Made by a program: the position numbers and the translations under genes
Part shown: positions 5,962 through 13,927 of the stretch, one piece after another
Layout: each line of letters starts with the position of its first letter
Numbering within the stretch: the stretch's first letter is position 1
The notes under the pieces: generated by a model
Seen by the model: the letters and a program-made list of their open reading frames with translations, nothing else
Told to the model about the DNA's origin: nothing
Databases searched by the model: none
Origin: a virus
Length of the DNA stretch: 33,443 nt
IMG/VR virus record: IMGVR_UViG_3300022847_000015
Location: 1 to 33,443 of that record
Strand: one strand, 5' to 3'

Positions 5962-7788
5962 ATGGTTCCGTCAGAGGCGATAGCAGCGGTTCAGACCCGG
6001 ATCTTGGAGGACACCCCCTACTGGGCCGAGAAGTTCGCCAAGATCGTTGACAAGCAGGGCAAGCGGATCCCCTTCGTGATGAATGAGGGCCAGTTGGAGT
6101 TTGACGCGGCGCTTGAGGCGCAGCGAGCCGCCGGGCAGCCGATGAGGATTATCGCTCTGAAGGCGCGGCAGGTCGGGATCTCGACGGTTTCACAGGCCAA
6201 GTTGATCCACCGCGCGACCCAGCGGGAGAACTACAACTGTGTAACCGTGGCCCACGACCGGGGAACCGGGCAAAAGCTCTACCGCATGGGCGAAACGATG
6301 TGGGCCAATCTGCCAGAGGACAAGGGACTGGGGATCAAGCCCGACGCGGCGAACTTCCGCCGGGGCCAGTTCATGCGATTCGGCGGGGCGAGCCGGGAGG
6401 ATTGGGCCAGGGGCAAGGTATTCCCTGATTCCGAGTATCTGGTTGACACCGCCGGCGAGTTTCAGGCCGGGCGAGGTGGCACCTACCGGGGAATGCACCT
6501 CTCGGAGCTTGCCTTCTGGGCGCAGATCGGTTTCAAGATGACGGCGCTGATGAGTGCCGTACCCGACGATTCGGAATCTCTGGTCATGGTGGAGTCGACC
6601 CCGAACGGGCATAACGAGTTCAAGGATCTCTGGGATGACGCGATGGAGGGCCGGTCTGACTTTCACCCCTTCTTCTGGCCGTGGTGGAAGCACCTCGAGT
6701 ACCAGCTCAAGTTCGCCAACGAGACCGAGAAAGAGCGTTTCGTGGTCGGGGATGGTCCCTACGGGGAGGAAGAGCCCGATCTGATCCGGGACTACGGGCT
6801 GACACTCGAGCAGCTTTATTGGAGGCGGAAGACGGTTGCCAACAAGTGCGGCGGCGATATGCGCGTCTTTCACCAGGAGTACCCCGCCAGCCCCGAGCAG
6901 TCGTTTCTCTCGTCCGGGCAAAAGACCTTCGACCCCTACCGGGTAGCCGGTCTGATCCGGGAAGTCGAACAGACCGACCCCCGCCACACCTCCCCCGACA
7001 ACCCCGGGCCGGTCTATGGAGAGTTCACGATCGGGGCCACCAAGCAGGAAGAAGGCCGAACCGGGGATCTGACGATTCCGAGCAAAGCGATCTGGACACC
7101 CTGGAGCGAGGGGCCGAAGAATCAGTCGTGGAGGATGTGGCCGGACTGGGAAGAGAAGCCGGGAAGCGAATACATCATGGGCGTAGACGTATCCGGGGGC
7201 CAGATGGAATCCACAGACGAGCCGGACTACCAGACGGTCCAGGTCATAGACCACGCGACAAAACAGCAGGTAGCCGAGTACCAGAGCAGATGCGAGCCTG
7301 ACGAGCTGGCACTTCAGATCCTTCTCGCCGCGATCTTCTTCCGCGATCCGGTTGTGGCAATCGAGCGAACGGGCGGCTGGGGATACCCGGTCCTGCGGAA
7401 GTTGCTCTACGAGTACCACTACTGGAACCTCTACAAGTCACGCCGGGTCGGAGGCCAAACCGAGAAGTCCGACAAGAAGCTGGGATGGGACACAAACACC
7501 CGGACCAAGCCGATCCTCATTTCCGGCTTTCAGGTCCGGCTCAGAGAAGACGACTACGGCGGAATCAAGTCACGGCGCTTGGCTTCAGAGACCAATACCT
7601 ATGTCCGGGACGAGAAGGGCCGGTCCAACGCGGCACCCAAAGCCTTTGACGACCTTCTCATGGCATACATGATCGGGCAGTATGTGGCGAGCGAGAGGCC
7701 GCTACTGGTAGATGATGACTCAGGACCGGCTCAGTCTTTCCGGGCGCAGAGAAGCGGGCTTTCAGCGTATGACCCCCGCATTGATTGA
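5962..7788 (+). CDS. terL: Terminase large subunit
   Basis: A 608-residue packaging ATPase and nuclease that docks on the portal and cuts the DNA concatemer. The ATPase domain has the variant Walker A KARQVGIST (residues 67-75), Walker B with catalytic Glu in MHLSELAFW (E182) and the coupling motif VMVESTPNG. The nuclease domain has acidic residues in GVDVSGG (D409), VVAIERTGG (E468) and AFDDLLMAYMIG (D563/D564). All elements are present, so it looks functional. The ATG at 5962 is preferred; a TTG at 5944 is in frame six codons earlier, and neither has a clear Shine-Dalgarno. The stop lies in the first of two hairpins that precede the head genes. Confidence 0.93.
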   Translation: MVPSEAIAAVQTRILEDTPYWAEKFAKIVDKQGKRIPFVMNEGQLEFDAALEAQRAAGQPMRIIALKARQVGISTVSQAKLIHRATQRENYNCVTVAHDRGTGQKLYRMGETMWANLPEDKGLGIKPDAANFRRGQFMRFGGASREDWARGKVFPDSEYLVDTAGEFQAGRGGTYRGMHLSELAFWAQIGFKMTALMSAVPDDSESLVMVESTPNGHNEFKDLWDDAMEGRSDFHPFFWPWWKHLEYQLKFANETEKERFVVGDGPYGEEEPDLIRDYGLTLEQLYWRRKTVANKCGGDMRVFHQEYPASPEQSFLSSGQKTFDPYRVAGLIREVEQTDPRHTSPDNPGPVYGEFTIGATKQEEGRTGDLTIPSKAIWTPWSEGPKNQSWRMWPDWEEKPGSEYIMGVDVSGGQMESTDEPDYQTVQVIDHATKQQVAEYQSRCEPDELALQILLAAIFFRDPVVAIERTGGWGYPVLRKLLYEYHYWNLYKSRRVGGQTEKSDKKLGWDTNTRTKPILISGFQVRLREDDYGGIKSRRLASETNTYVRDEKGRSNAAPKAFDDLLMAYMIGQYVASERPLLVDDDSGPAQSFRAQRSGLSAYDPRID

Positions 7789-7805
7789 GCGGCTGAAACC
7801 CGCTC
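7787..7805 (+). terminator. Hairpin at the terL stop codon
   Basis: GAGCGG (end of terL, 7787-7792) pairs with CCGCTC (7800-7805) across a 7-nt loop. With the second hairpin 28 bp downstream it may separate packaging from head-gene transcription. No T-run follows, so this is a candidate only. Confidence 0.4.
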
Positions 7806-7832
7806 TACACGCCGCTCAAAGCCTCTAACGCC

Positions 7833-7851
7833 GATACCCCGTCCGGGTATC
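7833..7851 (+). terminator. Second hairpin downstream of terL
   Basis: GATACCC (7833-7839) and GGGTATC (7845-7851) form a perfect 7-bp stem with a 5-nt loop, followed by GTTCTATACTG. It could be a terminator or the upstream edge of the promoter at 7857. Confidence 0.4.
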
Positions 7852-7856
7852 CGTTC

Positions 7857-7862
7857 TATACT
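7857..7862 (+). promoter_or_regulatory. Possible -10 box TATACT for the head operon
   Basis: TATACT differs from TATAAT at one position and ends 9 nt before the ATG at 7872, which has no Shine-Dalgarno. It follows two hairpins, where a new transcription unit is expected. No -35 hexamer is evident. A near-leaderless mRNA is inferred. Confidence 0.4.
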
Positions 7863-7871
7863 GCCGCGTGA

Positions 7872-8108
7872 ATGGCGATTAGTTATCAACAGACAGCTAA
7901 CGGCATCTTTGTCCCGGGCAGCCCGGGCATCAATTGTTCGATCTGTGGCGAGGACATCCCGAAGCCTGCCTTCGCCAGCCACGTTGAGCATTGCTACAGC
8001 CAGCACGAATCCAAGATTCAGGCTGAGGCAGAGCTTCAGAGCAATCCGATCTTCGACCACGACACCGAGCTTCAGGACTGGATGAAGCGAAAGGGGCAGC
8101 AAGGATGA
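7872..8108 (+). CDS. Small protein with C2HC-type zinc-finger-like motif
   Basis: A 78-residue protein between the terminase and portal genes. C22 and C25 (NCSICGED) and H37, H40 and C41 (ASHVEHC) form a CxxC-x11-HxxHC pattern compatible with one zinc ion. The C-terminus is charged and ends in a Lys-rich stretch. I do not recognise the family; position suggests a head-assembly or packaging accessory role. It overlaps the next gene by 4 bp (ATGA). Confidence 0.65.
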   Translation: MAISYQQTANGIFVPGSPGINCSICGEDIPKPAFASHVEHCYSQHESKIQAEAELQSNPIFDHDTELQDWMKRKGQQG

Positions 8109-8515
8109 GGCGAGATTGGGCAGTAATTCCGGGCGAGACCGGGGGAGTACCGGGCGACCACGAGGCGATGAGCCGGGCAACCGCCCTTGCCAACCGATTT
8201 GACGGGGCGCTTATCGAGAAGCTTCACGATGCCCTTACCGCGATGGATTTCGTCGGAGGCCAGCTTTCGGTCCAGGCTTACCGGGTCAAGTACGACGCAG
8301 ACGGCGAGTTGATCCCGGGCGAGAATCACAAAGACACCCCGGGCCAATGGCACACCGAAGCATTCGTCTTCAGCTACGAGACCCGGCCATTCGAGGTCAA
8401 GGAGCTGACCCCGACCGATGCGCCACTCGAGCAGATCGACACGAAGGCCCGGCCAGTAGTCCAGATCCCGATTGAGGGACCGGAGCCGGCGGAAGCTGAG
8501 GAAGTAGCCGCCTAG
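8105..8515 (+). CDS. Hypothetical 136-aa protein upstream of portal
   Basis: Not recognised. It has a mixed alpha/beta composition with an acidic C-terminal tail (EGPEPAEAEEVAA). The start is set by the ATGA overlap with the zinc-finger-like gene and the end by a TAGTG overlap with the portal gene, so it is part of a coupled terL-to-portal block. A head-assembly accessory role is possible from position only. Confidence 0.65.
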   Translation: MRRDWAVIPGETGGVPGDHEAMSRATALANRFDGALIEKLHDALTAMDFVGGQLSVQAYRVKYDADGELIPGENHKDTPGQWHTEAFVFSYETRPFEVKELTPTDAPLEQIDTKARPVVQIPIEGPEPAEAEEVAA

Positions 8516-10584
8516 TGGCTAAGCAGGGCGACAAGCGAGCGCCGATCAAGTCGAAGGATGACTTGACCGACGAAGAGAAGTCAAAGCTCGAGTTCGTCCT
8601 CAAAGAGTTCAGCCGCGCCGATCGCCTCCATGCCCTTCTCAGGCAGAGGTGGAACCTCTACTACGGGCTCTACCGCAACTACCGCAAGCTGGGCAACGAT
8701 CTCAAGACGGCATCCCCGAGAGACCGGGACACGGTCTCACAGGAGTTCGTCCGGGTATTCGGTGCCGAACTGTTCATCCCTTACGCCTTCGCGACAGTCG
8801 AAACGGTCCTGCCGCGCATCCTGTCCAGTAATCCCCGGATGTTGGTTCTGCCGAAAAACAGCCAAGCAGAAGCGGCGATCGAACCAGTCCGGGCGACATT
8901 CGAGCGCGATCAGGCAGCGATCAACTACGAGATGAAGCTTCAGGACATTTGCCGATCCGGGCTCATGTACGGCATGGGATGGGGAAAAACCTATTGGGAG
9001 AAGAAGTACCGCAAGGGCAGGAAGTTCGAGCGGCGTTTGCTAGAGGACGGCGATCAGATCAAGGAAGACGACCGCAAGTTGGTCTACGAAGGCCCGCAGG
9101 TTGAAGCGCCGGACATCTTCGACATGTTCTGGGATCCAGCCGGGAAAGACGTAGATACCTGCGGATTCATCATTCACCGCACCTGGCGCACCACCGAGTA
9201 CGTCGCCAACATGGTCAAGTGCGGGCATTGGACAGACGTTGACCTTGAATCAGTCAAGAGCATGGTCGGTGACGCCGACCGGGGCGGAATCTGGTCAGAC
9301 CGGATGGAAGCCGCCGGGATCAGGAGTTCGGACCAGGGCGGCTCAAACCTTCACGAAGTCCTCGAGTACCACGACCGCAGCAAGGTCTACACGGTTCTAA
9401 ACCGGGCAATTCTAGTCCAGGACAAGCAGAACCCCCACCACCACGGAGACCTCCCCTTCCAGCTCTACCGGCCTACCCGAGTCCCGTCCGAGATGCAGGG
9501 CATAGGCGAGATTGAGCCGATCGCCCACCTTCAGTTCGAGTTGAACACCATGCGAAGCCAACGCCGGGACGCAGCGACACTCGCCTTGAACCGGGGCTAC
9601 TTCTACCAGAAGGGGATGCTCCAGCCAAAGGACATGATTATGGGACCGGGCGCGGTTGTCCCTGTCATGGGAGACCCCCGCGAGGCCATCTACCCGATGC
9701 CGATTCAGGACATCCCCTCATCGTCAGTCTCAGAAGAGGAAGCCCTGAAGAGCGACATCGTGCTTACGTCCGGGATCAGCGAACAGGTCGCCGGCACCAA
9801 CACCCCGCTTTCTTCTACGACCGCGACAGAGGCCCAGATGATCCAGACCGCAGCCAGCGAGCGGATCAAGTTGAAGGCGAAGAACCTCATGGCCGAAACG
9901 ATCAAGACCGGCGCGGCGCAGTGGCGGGCGCTCTACATCCAGAAGGTGCCAGAGAAGGAAGCCGAGATGCGGATACCGGATACGACCACACCATCCGGCT
10001 ACTCGTTTGTAAAGGTCTCTCGCAAGGATTTCGAGAACACCGACGTTATCCCCGACGCAGGCTCGATCGCCCCGGAGAACGAAGCTGAGAAGCGTTCTAA
10101 CGCTATCCAGTTCACCCAGGCACTTGCCCCCTTCATCGAGCGGATCAAACCGGAGAAGATCATCGAGCATGTCCTCGAGCAGTACGGGATCCGCAACGCC
10201 GAGTCATGGCTTCAGGAAGAGCAGCCCGAGCAGCCAGCCGGACCACCGCAGCCCGGGCAAGAGCAACCGAGTCCAGACGGAGCCCCCGTCGACCAGGGCC
10301 AGATGCCAGAGCAGGGACCACCAGCAGAGCAGCCCGCCCCCGAGCAGCCGCAGCTCGATCAGGACGGCCAGCCGGACATCATCCAGATTCTTGCCGATGC
10401 CCTCATAGAGCGCGGAGGCTTCCCCGAGCAGGAAGCCACGGCGCTACTTCAGGAAGCCGCGAGGGATGCGACACCGGGCGACACGATGGCGCTTGTCGAA
10501 GAGATCGCAAAGGAATTGGCCCGGGGCGGAATGTCAGAAGACCAAATCGCTCAGATCCTTCAACCCGAACCGCAACCCGCTTAG
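8515..10584 (+). CDS. Portal protein (podovirus type)
   Basis: A 689-residue protein starting with GTG overlapping the previous stop. The early part (WNLYYGLYRNYRKL, then FIPYAFATVETVLPRIL and GLMYGMGWGKTYWEKK) and the later ELNTMRSQRRDAATLAL plus TATEAQMIQTAASERIKLK are characteristic of large dodecameric portals of P22-like and related short-tailed phages, through which DNA enters and leaves the capsid. The last 150 residues are unusual: a low-complexity Gln/Pro/Glu region (about residues 560-625), then a helical tail with repeated acidic helices. This could be a barrel-like extension into the capsid or an internal anchor. Size is at the upper end for the family. Confidence 0.88.
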   Translation: MAKQGDKRAPIKSKDDLTDEEKSKLEFVLKEFSRADRLHALLRQRWNLYYGLYRNYRKLGNDLKTASPRDRDTVSQEFVRVFGAELFIPYAFATVETVLPRILSSNPRMLVLPKNSQAEAAIEPVRATFERDQAAINYEMKLQDICRSGLMYGMGWGKTYWEKKYRKGRKFERRLLEDGDQIKEDDRKLVYEGPQVEAPDIFDMFWDPAGKDVDTCGFIIHRTWRTTEYVANMVKCGHWTDVDLESVKSMVGDADRGGIWSDRMEAAGIRSSDQGGSNLHEVLEYHDRSKVYTVLNRAILVQDKQNPHHHGDLPFQLYRPTRVPSEMQGIGEIEPIAHLQFELNTMRSQRRDAATLALNRGYFYQKGMLQPKDMIMGPGAVVPVMGDPREAIYPMPIQDIPSSSVSEEEALKSDIVLTSGISEQVAGTNTPLSSTTATEAQMIQTAASERIKLKAKNLMAETIKTGAAQWRALYIQKVPEKEAEMRIPDTTTPSGYSFVKVSRKDFENTDVIPDAGSIAPENEAEKRSNAIQFTQALAPFIERIKPEKIIEHVLEQYGIRNAESWLQEEQPEQPAGPPQPGQEQPSPDGAPVDQGQMPEQGPPAEQPAPEQPQLDQDGQPDIIQILADALIERGGFPEQEATALLQEAARDATPGDTMALVEEIAKELARGGMSEDQIAQILQPEPQPA

Positions 10585-10591
10585 GAGAAAC

Positions 10592-10981
10592 ATGGCTTCT
10601 TTCACTTTCACACCCCCGGGCGGCAAGTACGCAGACGGAATCACGCTTGGAGCGTACCCCGCGACCAATTGGCCCAACCCGCCGGCACCATCCGGCGCAC
10701 CGCTTGGATCCGCGACCAATACCCAGACTCTCTCGAGCGGAACCTGCACCTTCACCGGGCTCACGCCGGGCGTGAGCTACTGGGTAGTCAAGACGACCAC
10801 TCCCTACGCCTACACGGCGATTCAGGCTCCAGCTATCACGCCGGGCGCGATGGGTTCGATTGTTCACCTGGCAGACGCAGCCACAGTCCGCCCGACTGAA
10901 TACCCGCAATACACCTGGATCGGCAGCATTCAGCCGACCAACATGGCTGACTACGACATCTGGATTGACACTGTTCCATGA
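10592..10981 (+). CDS. Small beta-rich virion protein, MASFT paralogue 1
   Basis: A 129-residue protein with GGAGA just upstream of the ATG. It is rich in Thr, Pro, Gly and Tyr with no charged clusters, typical of a beta-sandwich capsid decoration or fibre-anchor protein. The N-terminal half (MASFTFTPPGGKYADGITLG, then PAPSGAPLGSATNTQTL and LTPGVSYW) is repeated in the protein encoded at 12300-12701, so the two are paralogues flanking the LamG-like gene. It overlaps that gene by 4 bp (ATGA). Confidence 0.65.
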   Translation: MASFTFTPPGGKYADGITLGAYPATNWPNPPAPSGAPLGSATNTQTLSSGTCTFTGLTPGVSYWVVKTTTPYAYTAIQAPAITPGAMGSIVHLADAATVRPTEYPQYTWIGSIQPTNMADYDIWIDTVP

Positions 10982-12300
10982 CCGTAAAGGTAAGATCCAA
11001 CTACGTTGACACCCTCAAGAGCTTCGGCAATCTTGGGATTCTCCTACCGCTCGGAGCAACCGCCCCGCTTACCGACCTGTCAGGCAACGCCCGGAACGGC
11101 ACCGCAGCAGGAGGCGTAACCGCAGGCGGCTACACACCCGGCCCGTTCTCGGTAGCCGACGACGGCGCAACCGACTTCGACGGCGGCTGGATCACCACCG
11201 ACTACGGGACGCGGCGGAACCTATGTACGAACCCCGGTTTTGAGATTGACAAGAGCGGCTGGCGCGATGTAGGGCAGTCCGGCTATTGCCAGAACAGCAG
11301 CGGTGTATGGACCCGCGAAGCGAGCGGCGGAAGGCGCGACGGTCCCTGCTCAAAGTTCGTGAAGCCGGACGACCCCGATCAGTTCTCCGGGTTTGAGATG
11401 ATAAATACCGCGACCGTGATCGGGCAGGACTACACGGTTTCGATGTGGCTGAAAGGCGAGAGCGGCGGCGAGAGCCTACATATCGGAATTGGCTCGGTGC
11501 CGACTGCCGGAGGATCGGGTTACAAAACCGTAGTCCTGACGACCGAATGGGAACGCTATGAGTTCACCTTTGAGGTACTTACAGCGGTTTCGACCGTATT
11601 CATGCGAAACTCAAACTTCGGCGCGAACGGAATGACTTGGTACATGGACGATGTTCTATTTGAGCAGGCTAGTTCCGCAGGAACCTACTTCGACGGCAGC
11701 GGGTATGAGCAGGACGGCAACTGGGTATCTGATGCCGGAGGGCATGTCGGCTGGACCGGGGCGGAACATGCGAGCGCGAGCGATAAGGGCTGTTTCGCCA
11801 ACGGCACGACCCGGACTTTCAGTGGGTGGGCGTACCGGGATACTTCGGGAACGATTGACACGCTAGTAGGCAACAGCGGAGTCGGCAATCACTTTCGCAT
11901 CCGTCTTTCGACTGGTCAATCCGTCACCGCGTATCCCGGAGGCGTCGGGGGCGGGGCATCTACCTTCACGACGGCTTGGCCGGACAACGGCGAGTGGGTA
12001 CATTGGACGCTGATATTTGACGAACCCGGCGACACGATGACCCTTTACATAAACGGGACATTCATATCTACGCAAGCGCAGACGGCTCAATTCGCGCTAC
12101 CAGTTTCCGGCACGGCTAGCAATCTAAACGTAGGTGTATATGCCGGAAATGTAGACCCGTTCAACGGCAAGATGGCATGGGTATCAGTCCACGAAGCCAC
12201 GCTTACAGCGGGACAGGTAGCAGCCGCCCGCAACTCTGCTATTGGTCTGGTGGATGCGCCCCGATGGACTAAAGTAGGCGGAAGTCTGGTGGCAGCGTAA
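10978..12300 (+). CDS. LamG/concanavalin-like decoration or receptor-binding protein
   Basis: A 440-residue protein with two carbohydrate-binding-like domains. Residues about 80-220 (RRNLCTNPGFEIDKSGW, YTVSMWLKGESG, MTWYMDDVLFEQ) resemble family 4/9 carbohydrate-binding modules. Residues about 275-430 (RTFSGWAYRDTSG, WVHWTLIFDEPGDTMTLYIN, NLNVGVYAGN, GKMAWVSVHEATLTAGQVA) follow the laminin-G/concanavalin A-like jelly-roll pattern. Such proteins bind sugars and serve as head decorations or adsorption proteins. The gene lies inside the head cluster rather than with the fibre genes, which favours capsid display. Base use here appears less GC-rich than flanking genes and the CCGGGC motif is absent throughout, suggesting later acquisition. 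Confidence 0.75.
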   Translation: MTVKVRSNYVDTLKSFGNLGILLPLGATAPLTDLSGNARNGTAAGGVTAGGYTPGPFSVADDGATDFDGGWITTDYGTRRNLCTNPGFEIDKSGWRDVGQSGYCQNSSGVWTREASGGRRDGPCSKFVKPDDPDQFSGFEMINTATVIGQDYTVSMWLKGESGGESLHIGIGSVPTAGGSGYKTVVLTTEWERYEFTFEVLTAVSTVFMRNSNFGANGMTWYMDDVLFEQASSAGTYFDGSGYEQDGNWVSDAGGHVGWTGAEHASASDKGCFANGTTRTFSGWAYRDTSGTIDTLVGNSGVGNHFRIRLSTGQSVTAYPGGVGGGASTFTTAWPDNGEWVHWTLIFDEPGDTMTLYINGTFISTQAQTAQFALPVSGTASNLNVGVYAGNVDPFNGKMAWVSVHEATLTAGQVAAARNSAIGLVDAPRWTKVGGSLVAA

Positions 12301-12701
12301 TGGCTTCCTTTACCTACGATTTTGACATCAATCCTTTCCCAGACGGAACGGTAGTGGGAGCCTATGTACGCGATCGCTTCCTGGTCTTCCCTCCCTCTGG
12401 TGCCCCTCCTGGTGCCGCTGTATCGACTGCCACGGTTGCGAATAGCCGCGTGACCCTTTCCCAACTCAACCCGGGCGGGCTATTCCTAGCTGCCCCGACC
12501 GTCCCAGCAACGACCGTTGCTTATGCTAACCCATACCCCTTCGACGTTTCGCTCAACATTGTAAACAACAGCAATTCGTCCACGCTTCTTGACGGAACCA
12601 TTGTTACCGCCACACCGACCATGCTACGTCTGCCACGAGGATCATCTATTACCTTCACATATGTAGGAACCGCGCCTACTTGGAAATGGATGAGGGGCTA
12701 A
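12300..12701 (+). CDS. Small beta-rich virion protein, MASFT paralogue 2
   Basis: A 133-residue protein starting within TAATG of the LamG-like gene. It begins MASFTYDFDINPFPDGTVVG and continues with FPPSGAPPGAAVSTATV and LNPGGLF, matching the product of 10592-10981 in motif order and spacing. Composition suggests an all-beta fold (many Thr, Val, Ser, Pro). Probably a capsid decoration or anchor that works with the LamG-like protein; function is inferred from context. Confidence 0.6.
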   Translation: MASFTYDFDINPFPDGTVVGAYVRDRFLVFPPSGAPPGAAVSTATVANSRVTLSQLNPGGLFLAAPTVPATTVAYANPYPFDVSLNIVNNSNSSTLLDGTIVTATPTMLRLPRGSSITFTYVGTAPTWKWMRG

Positions 12702-12703
12702 TT

Positions 12704-12898
12704 GTGAGCCGCCGGACACAGCCATACCGAGGCGGCAAGAAAGGCAAGGGGCCAGCCGGTCCCTCACTCTCCGCAATGCTTCTGGGCCGAAGTAAGCACA
12801 TGCCGAACCCGATGGATGCCAGTCGCAAAGCCACAAAGCAGCTCAATCGCAAAAAGCGCGTCCGCAAACGCCGTATACCCTCCCGGGGTACCAGATGA
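12704..12898 (+). CDS. Small highly basic protein
   Basis: A 64-residue protein starting with GTG at 12704, two bases after the previous stop; two in-frame ATGs at 12680 and 12689 would overlap the upstream gene. About a third of residues are Lys or Arg (YRGGKKGKG, RKATKQLNRKKRVRKRR). It could bind DNA inside the head or interact with the acidic scaffold encoded just downstream. Its stop overlaps the next start (ATGA). Confidence 0.55.
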   Translation: MSRRTQPYRGGKKGKGPAGPSLSAMLLGRSKHMPNPMDASRKATKQLNRKKRVRKRRIPSRGTR

Positions 12899-13197
12899 TG
12901 AACCCCTACGACAACCGCGATTCTGAGGAACTGACCGCTGCGACCCAGGCAGGCGAGCAAGTCAAAGACCTCATGGAACACCCCGGATGGGAAGTTCTGG
13001 TCGCTGAAGTAGGAGCGAGGCGGGATCAGATTCTCGCAGTAGTCATTCACGGCAACCCCTTCTCTCAGATCGAGAAGTACGCCTACTCGACCGGGCAGGT
13101 ATCCGGCATCGAAGAGTTCACCGGCATTGCCGAACAGATCGTGTCTGGTGGCGAGTCCGCCGCAGACCAACTCGAATACATGGAGGCAGCGGCCTAA
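12895..13197 (+). CDS. Hypothetical head-region protein, 100 aa
   Basis: An acidic, mostly helical protein (VKDLMEHPGWEVLVAEV, EEFTGIAEQIVSGGE). Similar-sized unknown proteins often sit directly before the scaffold gene in phages with this capsid type. There are two adjacent ATG codons at 12895 and 12898; the first overlaps the previous stop. The end overlaps the scaffold-like gene (TAATG). No function can be read from sequence. Confidence 0.65.
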   Translation: MMNPYDNRDSEELTAATQAGEQVKDLMEHPGWEVLVAEVGARRDQILAVVIHGNPFSQIEKYAYSTGQVSGIEEFTGIAEQIVSGGESAADQLEYMEAAA

Positions 13198-13889
13198 TGG
13201 AACCGGAAATGACAGAGGTAGTGGATTCTGACCCGGGCACAACCGAGCCCGTACAGGCCGACCCAATGGCCGAGCAGTTCGCATCCATCCAGGAGCGGCT
13301 TGACAGGATCGACGGCAGGTTGCCGTCCGAAGATGTCCAGGAGCCGGCAGACCTCACCGACCAGCTCTACGGCGATGATCCGAGCTTTGAGGGACTGAGC
13401 GACGAAGAGGTTGCCGCACTCGAGGCCGACGACCCGGACGAAACCGCGCAGTACGATCAGATGGATCCGCAGCAGGCACTCGCGCAATTCGTCCAGGATC
13501 AGGTGAACGAGCAGGTCGCACCGATGAAGGCGCAGATGGAAGAGCGCGATCGCATGGAGTCAATGGCCCGGATCGACGGGCTACAGGAGAAGTACCCAGA
13601 CTTGAAGAACGACCCCGCTATCCAGCAGGCGGTCGTAGCTCACGTTCAGACCCTCGTAGAGAGGTTCGGAAACGAAGGATTGGCCCTTGACGAAAACCTC
13701 GTTGAGATGGCCTACAAGGCGGTCAAAGCAGATGCTATGGCCGCAGGCGAAGTACCAGCCGAGTCGGCTGCGATTGGAGAGGCAACCCTAGAGACCGGGG
13801 CAGGACCGTCCCAACAGGGAGAAGCCGATCCAGGAGACGAATACCGACGCGCCATGCTCGCGCACAAGGCACCTGACGGGGCTTTCTGA
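13197..13889 (+). CDS. Putative capsid scaffolding protein
   Basis: A 230-residue, strongly acidic, Gln/Glu/Asp-rich protein immediately upstream of the major capsid gene. The middle (LAQFVQDQVNEQVAPMKAQM, then YPDLKNDPAIQQAV) is predicted helical and coiled-coil-like, and the N- and C-terminal thirds look disordered. This composition and location are those of scaffolds that template procapsid assembly and are later removed. No protease gene or protease motif is visible, so the scaffold may exit intact. Confidence 0.75.
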   Translation: MEPEMTEVVDSDPGTTEPVQADPMAEQFASIQERLDRIDGRLPSEDVQEPADLTDQLYGDDPSFEGLSDEEVAALEADDPDETAQYDQMDPQQALAQFVQDQVNEQVAPMKAQMEERDRMESMARIDGLQEKYPDLKNDPAIQQAVVAHVQTLVERFGNEGLALDENLVEMAYKAVKADAMAAGEVPAESAAIGEATLETGAGPSQQGEADPGDEYRRAMLAHKAPDGAF

Positions 13890-13927
13890 TGCGACCGGCG
13901 CCAATCCAAGAAAAGGAAGTGATCTAA

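Noticed and set aside
6190-7419. 409-codon minus frame opposite terL
   Set aside because: It is the antisense shadow of a complete, motif-verified terminase gene; long antisense frames are common in high-GC DNA.
12676-13284. 202-codon minus frame over the small head genes
   Set aside because: It covers three coupled + genes, has no promoter or ribosome binding site and no recognisable motif.
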